DNA of 35,671 bases from Clostridium sp. (GTDB lineage: Bacteria; Bacillota; Clostridia; Lachnospirales; Lachnospiraceae): NCBI GenBank assembly GCA_031275405.1, contig JAISOV010000038.1:1-35671 (forward strand). The letters are read 5' to 3'. The notes beneath the pieces are model-generated. The model did no database searches. It saw nothing but the letters and a program-made list of their open reading frames with translations, and was not told the origin of the DNA. The translations under genes and the position numbers were made by a program. Positions 31,555 through 35,671 of the stretch are shown piece by piece (the stretch's first letter is position 1; each line of letters starts with the position of its first letter).

Positions 31555-32250
31555 TCACACTATGACCTTCGTTCCATGAAAGTTCCCTTTCACCGTATCG
31601 ACAATGCTGTTTTCCTCATTCAGCCCAAACACCCACATGGGCATTTTATGGTCGCGGGCCAAAACGGAAGCCGTCATGTCCACCGCCTGGAGTTTCCGGT
31701 CGATGACCTCCGAGATCGTCACCTGGTCATACTTGCGGGCCGCCGGGTTCTTGAGCGGATCATCGTCATAAATACCGTCGATAGATTTTGCCAACAGGAT
31801 GACGTCCGCCCCCACTTCCACCGCCCGCAGCACCGTTCCGGTGTCCGTGGAAAAATAAGGATGTCCTGTGCCGCCCGCAAAAAATACCACTTTGCCGCTC
31901 TCAAAAGATTCATCGGCCCTGTCCTTAGAAAACAGTTCTGTAAAGGAGCCACAGACAAAAGGGGTGAAGACTCCCGTTCTCATACCCACGCTCCGGAAAA
32001 TCTCCGACACATAAATGCAGTTCATCACTGTCGCCAGCATTCCGATCTGATCCGCCTTGGTACGATCCAGATTTTGACTGGCGCGCCCCCGCCAGAAGTT
32101 GCCGCCGCCGATCACTATGCCGACCTGCAGTCCTTCCTCCGTCAGCACTTTTATCTGCAGCGCCACTTTCCGCACGGTACCCTCATCAAAACCTGTTTTC
32201 TTGTTCCCCGCTAGAGCCTCACCGCTTAACTTCAATAAGATCCTGCGCAT
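31555..32250 (-). CDS. pyrH: UMP kinase
   Basis: 231 residues. RRILLKLSGEALAGNKKTGF, VGIVIGGGNFWRGR, QIGMLATVMNCIYV, FFAGGTGHPYFSTDTGTVLR, GVYDDDP-like GIYDDDPLKNPAA, and DMTASVLARDHKMPMWVFGL are all typical. It phosphorylates UMP to UDP, which also feeds UDP-sugar supply. First gene of the conserved pyrH-frr pair. Confidence 0.97.
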   Translation of the reverse strand: MRRILLKLSGEALAGNKKTGFDEGTVRKVALQIKVLTEEGLQVGIVIGGGNFWRGRASQNLDRTKADQIGMLATVMNCIYVSEIFRSVGMRTGVFTPFVCGSFTELFSKDRADESFESGKVVFFAGGTGHPYFSTDTGTVLRAVEVGADVILLAKSIDGIYDDDPLKNPAARKYDQVTISEVIDRKLQAVDMTASVLARDHKMPMWVFGLNEENSIVDTVKGNFHGTKVIV

Positions 32251-32274
32251 ACCCCGCCCCCCGTGTTCGCCTGT

Positions 32275-33744
32275 TTATCGTATTTTCGCTACTTTGATGT
32301 CCGGCTTATAATCTTCAAAGAAAGAAGTGGGGCTTACATCCGCATAGGCCTGGGAACACATACCTTCGATCACGGCACCGTTATTGATCTGAACGGACTT
32401 GGATTTGATATTGCCCATGACGATCGCTGAAGTGTCCAGGATAACCGGGCCTTTCACATCAATATCACCCTTTACCGCCCCCGCGATCACCGCGCTCTTT
32501 GCCGTAATGTTGCCGATGATCACGGAACTCGCGCCGATTTTCACGGAACCTTCGCTGTCGATTTCCCCATTGATCTTGGCGCTGTCCGCATAAATTTCCG
32601 CCGCTTTAGAATTTCCGGTAATGTGTCCGGTAACATTCAGTTTTCCCAAAATATCAATATTCCCATTGATGACGCCGATCACATCCATAGAGCCATGAGA
32701 TACCACGTCTCCATTAATGGTCATCCCGGAGGTAATCACCGCTGTTTCATCCACTGCATTCCTGTTTGTAACTGTTTCCATATCCTCTTCTTCCTTTTTG
32801 CTTTCTAAGTTTCTGGTTGCCTCTCCTTCATCTTCCCATGGATTTTTTCGTAAACTTCCTTCTCTTTCGTTCACCTCTCCCTCGCTTTGCGCCGCAGTTT
32901 CTGCTTCCCGCCGATCTTTCTTGGGCCAGCGCGCCGACTGGCGGTACTCCGACAAGTGGTCTTGCGACCGGCGGTATTCCGGCATATGTTCCTCCGGCCG
33001 ACCCTCCTTCCAAAAAGCCCCGCCTATGTCTTGTGCCGCCATACCCTCTCCCGCCGCAGAAGCGGCAGCCACGCCTTCCCCTATCGCAGAGGCCGCGATG
33101 TTTTCTTCCGCGATACTATGCATCCGCTTTGCGGACTCCTGGTTCTCATGCATTCGCTCAATGGTTTCCTTGCAGCCGTTTTGGCTGATTTCGCGGTCGC
33201 TTGGGTCATCGCTCACGCGCATGGTATCATCATATTTACGATATGCTTCCTGTTCCTGTGCTTCGCTGCTGGCTATGACACTCTCCAGCATACTGTTCAA
33301 ATCCACGGAACCCGCGTCCTCTGCGGAACCTGCGGCTTCCACGAAATTTGCGGCTTCTACAGAGCCTGCTCCTTCCACGGAACCTGCTCCTTCCGGCCCT
33401 TGTGTCATGTGTTCATACGTTCCGATCACGGATCTTTCCTCCGGGACCCGGATCGGATCGATCCTATCGAGCATTTCTTCCAGTGTTTCCGTCTGTCTCT
33501 GTGCCGCTCCCCACGTATCCGGCCCTTCCCTATAGCCATTCGGTTCCATGGAATCCGCAGGTTCCATGGAATCCGCAGGTTCCATGGAAGACTGTGAATC
33601 ATTCGGGCGCTTCCAGTCGTTCAAACGCTTCGGATCCAGGAACCTCCTCTTTTCCGGCTGCCGCTCGCCCGCAGCCGTTTCCCCAGGCATCAGCTCAGTG
33701 ACCGCCTGCGATAAATCTTCTTTCAAATCCGAGAAAAACCCCAT
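32275..33744 (-). CDS. bactofilin-domain protein with long repetitive N-terminus
   Basis: 489 residues, about three times a usual bactofilin. Only the last ~170 residues form the bactofilin beta-helix (ITSGMTINGDVVSHGSMDVI, GVINGNIDILGKLNVTGHIT, then IIGNITAKSAVIAGAVKGDI). The N-terminal ~320 residues are low-complexity and acidic, with SMEPAD repeats, GAGSVEAA-type repeats and EYRRSQDHLSEYRQS. They also include a ~40-residue stretch (MRVSDDPSDREISQNGCKET and on) encoded by structured repeat copy C. Bactofilins form filaments at the membrane that place cell-wall enzymes; the next gene upstream is a deacetylase. Confidence 0.88.
   Translation of the reverse strand: MGFFSDLKEDLSQAVTELMPGETAAGERQPEKRRFLDPKRLNDWKRPNDSQSSMEPADSMEPADSMEPNGYREGPDTWGAAQRQTETLEEMLDRIDPIRVPEERSVIGTYEHMTQGPEGAGSVEGAGSVEAANFVEAAGSAEDAGSVDLNSMLESVIASSEAQEQEAYRKYDDTMRVSDDPSDREISQNGCKETIERMHENQESAKRMHSIAEENIAASAIGEGVAAASAAGEGMAAQDIGGAFWKEGRPEEHMPEYRRSQDHLSEYRQSARWPKKDRREAETAAQSEGEVNEREGSLRKNPWEDEGEATRNLESKKEEEDMETVTNRNAVDETAVITSGMTINGDVVSHGSMDVIGVINGNIDILGKLNVTGHITGNSKAAEIYADSAKINGEIDSEGSVKIGASSVIIGNITAKSAVIAGAVKGDIDVKGPVILDTSAIVMGNIKSKSVQINNGAVIEGMCSQAYADVSPTSFFEDYKPDIKVAKIR
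33114..33233 (-). repeat. multi-hairpin repeat family, copy C, inside the bactofilin gene
   Basis: It aligns with copies A and B over about 115 bp in the same orientation and is read in the same frame as copy A in pssD (RVGSEPSG against RVSDDPSD; MESAKRIHG against QESAKRMHS). Its hairpins are partly eroded, as expected if coding now constrains it. Confidence 0.78.
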
Positions 33745-33750
33745 GTCAAA

Positions 33751-34884
33751 CTATCCCTCCATTCTCCCGCTGTCCTTTTTTTGAATATGCCGTACCGGCT
33801 CCGTGTCCTGCGTGATCGGCAGTATCACGGTATCCTCCATTGCCAGGATCTTCTCGATGATGATCGGAAGCGCTTCTACCGTAGTACGCTTCACGACCGA
33901 GTCATGCATCAAGATGACGGCAGTGTCATATATTTCAATGTTTTTCGTGCAGTTCTCTACGATCGTATAGGTGTCAAGGCGGCTGCTCATCGCATCCCCG
34001 GAAGAAATATTCCAGTCATAGTATTCCACGCCCTGGGTTTCCAGAAATCCGGCAAATTCCATCATGTCTACTCTGCTCACCGTATTGGAGCTTCCCCCCG
34101 GAAAGCGGTAACAGGTACTTTTCACCCCCGTCAGCCAATACAGGTATGCTTGCAGTTTCTGGAAATCCTGTGCAAAATCCTCTACGGAACGGTAAATGTC
34201 CGCGTAAATATGGCTGTAAGAATGCATTCCCAAGGTATGCCCGCGATTTACGATCTCCTGTATCGACGCCTTGGACTGTTCGTCCTCCTTTCCTAGCACG
34301 AAAAAAGTTGCTTTCACTTCATAACGATCCAGAATATCCAAAATATCCATGGTGTAACCGCTAGGACCATCGTCAAAAGTAAGATAGACTTTACGGAGTG
34401 TTTCCTGGGCTTCTTCCCCGGAAACCGTCCGCCCGGTATCTTGTCCGGCGCCTTCCGCAGACGTTGCCTGTCCGGTATCCTGTCCGGTGTTTTCCGCAGA
34501 CGTTGCCTGTCCGGTGTTTTCCGCAGAGATCGTCTTACCGCCGCTTTCCGCGAAGGTCTCCGACTTGGTATTTTCCGGACTGCCCTTCCTGCGTTCGCCA
34601 GCTTCGCCGGAAAAATATTCTTCGTCAACGGTTCGGCTGTCCGGATCCGCCAGGCTCTGCGCCGCTTCTCCCCGCAACGTTTCTTCCAACAGACCCGCGA
34701 CCTCTTCCAAGCGTCCGGATACTCGTCCCACTTGCTTTTCCAAGACACGGACTTTCCAGAACAATATCACACAGAAGAAAACCGGCATGAGCATGAACGC
34801 AGCCGTTGCCAGAACAATCAGCTTTTTCAGGATCCGTACTCGTCTTCTGCGGGATACCTGCCCCGAACTATTTTCTTCCGACAT
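33751..34884 (-). CDS. polysaccharide deacetylase (NodB domain), membrane-anchored
   Basis: About 377 residues. ATG 34884 has AAAGGA 12 bases upstream; ATG 34932 lies in repeat copy D. A basic start (SRRRRVRILKK) and helix (LIVLATAAFMLMPVFFCVIL) anchor it. A coiled coil (VRVLEKQVGRVSGRLEEVAG) and a repetitive linker (SAENTGQATSAENTGQDTGQ) follow. The NodB domain has KVYLTFDDGPSGYTMDILDI, GMHSYSHIYADIY (His pair), STCYRFPGGSSNTVSRVDMM and ILMHDSVVKRTTVEALP. It probably deacetylates peptidoglycan or another wall glycan outside the membrane. Confidence 0.9.
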   Translation of the reverse strand: MSEENSSGQVSRRRRVRILKKLIVLATAAFMLMPVFFCVILFWKVRVLEKQVGRVSGRLEEVAGLLEETLRGEAAQSLADPDSRTVDEEYFSGEAGERRKGSPENTKSETFAESGGKTISAENTGQATSAENTGQDTGQATSAEGAGQDTGRTVSGEEAQETLRKVYLTFDDGPSGYTMDILDILDRYEVKATFFVLGKEDEQSKASIQEIVNRGHTLGMHSYSHIYADIYRSVEDFAQDFQKLQAYLYWLTGVKSTCYRFPGGSSNTVSRVDMMEFAGFLETQGVEYYDWNISSGDAMSSRLDTYTIVENCTKNIEIYDTAVILMHDSVVKRTTVEALPIIIEKILAMEDTVILPITQDTEPVRHIQKKDSGRMEG

Positions 34885-34905
34885 TGCACGTTTCGTTCCT
34901 TTCAC

Positions 34906-35118
34906 GGATACTATACCATGATGGTTTCCCAATCACGACCCTTCCGGAGAATGTATACGATTCGCGGAGCGCAATCATGTTTCGCAAGCTCATACCGCGA
35001 TTTCCGGAGCAAATCGTAAGCCCGCGTATGCCCGCCAGTGCGGGCTCCGCGCAGCTGATTTGCGGCGCTTGGCGAAAGGTTGCGAAGCAACCTTTTCCGC
35101 TTACACGTAGTATACCAT
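34906..35118 (-). repeat. multi-hairpin repeat family, copy D (longer, diverged)
   Basis: It has the same end words as the other copies (GATACTATACCATGATGG on the left, TTACACGTAGTATACCAT on the right) and GAA-loop hairpins (AAGGTTGC-GAA-GCAACCTT, GCCCGC-CAGT-GCGGGC, GATTT/AAATC). At about 213 bp it is longer than copies A-C. It lies at the 5' end of the deacetylase gene. Confidence 0.55.
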
Positions 35119-35558
35119 ATCCCATAATCTTGGGAAAGAGAAAAGTGGAAAGTTTCCCCGGCAATTTTCGGACGCGATTTTTGTAAGGTAATTTTCCCCT
35201 GGATTTCCTTGCGCCGCGGGTCACTGCCTTGCAGGCAAGTTACCGTTTGCAGAAATATCCTGCGAAGCAATTTGCCCATATAATATATGGGAATATGCGG
35301 TACTTGCTCAAAATTACGAAGACAGCGCGCCGGGTTGCGCATACCATATTGATCCAGAACAGCAAATGGCAGCTTGTGCGCATATCGTTCCATTCAGCTG
35401 CTTTCGCCGAATGGAGCCAGCTACTCTTTCGGGATGGAACCAGCCGCTTTCGCCGGATGTGATCGGCAGTCCTGGCTGGGCGGTAACGCAGGTAACTTTT
35501 GCTTATGTCCTAAGTCATCTTCCCGCTTGCTTTTCATCAGTCAACGCGATATAATCAT
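35119..35558. other. non-coding stretch with further hairpins
   Basis: No gene supported. At 35215-35350 there is another inverted-repeat-rich block (CTTGCAGGCAAG, CCATATAATATATGG, ending GCGCATACCATA) that may be a decayed copy of the same repeat family. Confidence 0.3.
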
Positions 35559-35671
35559 ATTACAAGAAGCAAGACCGGCTTCTTGTAATCGAATACGGCG
35601 CATAAGACGCGCCTTTTATCAGAAGCCGCTCCGCAGCTTCCGATAAATCATATTACAAGAAGCAAGGACGG
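35559..35671. repeat. edge repeat family, copy 2 and start of copy 3
   Basis: 35562-35645 matches 321-404. It has a perfect stem ATTACAAGAAGC / GCTTCTTGTAAT, then GGCGC/GCGCC-TTTT, then TATCAGAAGC/GCTTCCGATA. From 35647 the first arm begins again (ATCATATTACAAGAAGCAA), so a tandem array may continue beyond the window. Confidence 0.65.

Noticed and set aside
33545..33590. 18-bp repeats in the bactofilin gene as phase-variable elements
   Set aside because: The unit is a multiple of three and lies in a disordered tail, so changes would not switch expression.
35559..35671. Regularly spaced repeats at the right edge as a CRISPR array
   Set aside because: Units are directly adjacent hairpin elements without unique spacers of constant length, and there are no cas genes.

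Overview
The window looks like a chromosomal stretch of a fairly GC-rich Clostridia member, most likely a Lachnospiraceae-type gut Firmicute. This is inferred from the pyrH-frr-uppS-cdsA-dxr-rseP order, the CpsB/CpsC/CpsD-type regulators, PssD/PssE glycosyltransferase halves, strong AAAGGAGG-type ribosome sites and TTGACA/TATAAT-type promoters. Nearly all genes from 6.9 kb to the right edge read leftwards (minus strand). The exceptions are a plus-strand phosphatase/kinase pair at 24.6-26.4 kb and a short switch peptide at 24.07-24.23 kb.

Layout. 1-3.0 kb: remains of secreted-protein genes (a frameshifted exported protein with ATA where its start should be, a small membrane protein, and an S8 protease without its catalytic Ser region). 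3.0-6.8 kb: accessory debris: an Rpn/PD-(D/E)XK transposase-like gene with a 122-bp duplication, an S51 peptidase-like gene, a PNPOx-Imm5 chimera, and the 3' piece of a serine recombinase. 6.9-22.5 kb: an exopolysaccharide/capsule operon (read right to left): CpsB phosphatase, Wzz/CpsC, CpsD tyrosine kinase, priming sugar transferase, PssD, PssE, pyruvyl transferase, several family-2 glycosyltransferases, a GT4, Wzy polymerase, capsular synthesis protein, Wzx flippase, last GT2. 22.5-24.15 kb: a tyrosine recombinase inside a 1649-bp segment bounded by 29-bp perfect inverted repeats. 24.2-26.4 kb: degenerate PP2C phosphatase and Ser/Thr kinase. 26.4-35 kb: housekeeping lipid/isoprenoid/translation genes, a bactofilin and a polysaccharide deacetylase.

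Main discovery. The polysaccharide operon appears to be under layered phase variation. (1) The invertible segment carries a promoter, a ribosome site, an ATG and a short open exon that now point AWAY from the operon. Flipping the segment would fuse that exon, in frame through the repeat, to cpsB. (2) Downstream genes carry simple sequence repeats of several unit sizes: (AAGAC)~4.8, (GACA)7, a TACGGT-type hexamer, and G tracts of 8, 8, 8, 9 and 11. In three family-2 glycosyltransferases, and probably in the priming transferase, the assembled repeat length puts the best start or the 3' half of the gene out of frame. For each one I state which unit number would restore it. The locus therefore looks captured in a mostly silent state.

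A second theme is structured repeats. A ~115-215 bp multi-hairpin element bounded by ATGGTACCAT-like ends occurs four times in one orientation. Its stems show compensatory changes, and one copy is read in frame inside the bactofilin gene. A second hairpin family sits just upstream of two ribosome sites, and a third lies at both window edges. No tRNA, rRNA or CRISPR array was recognised.
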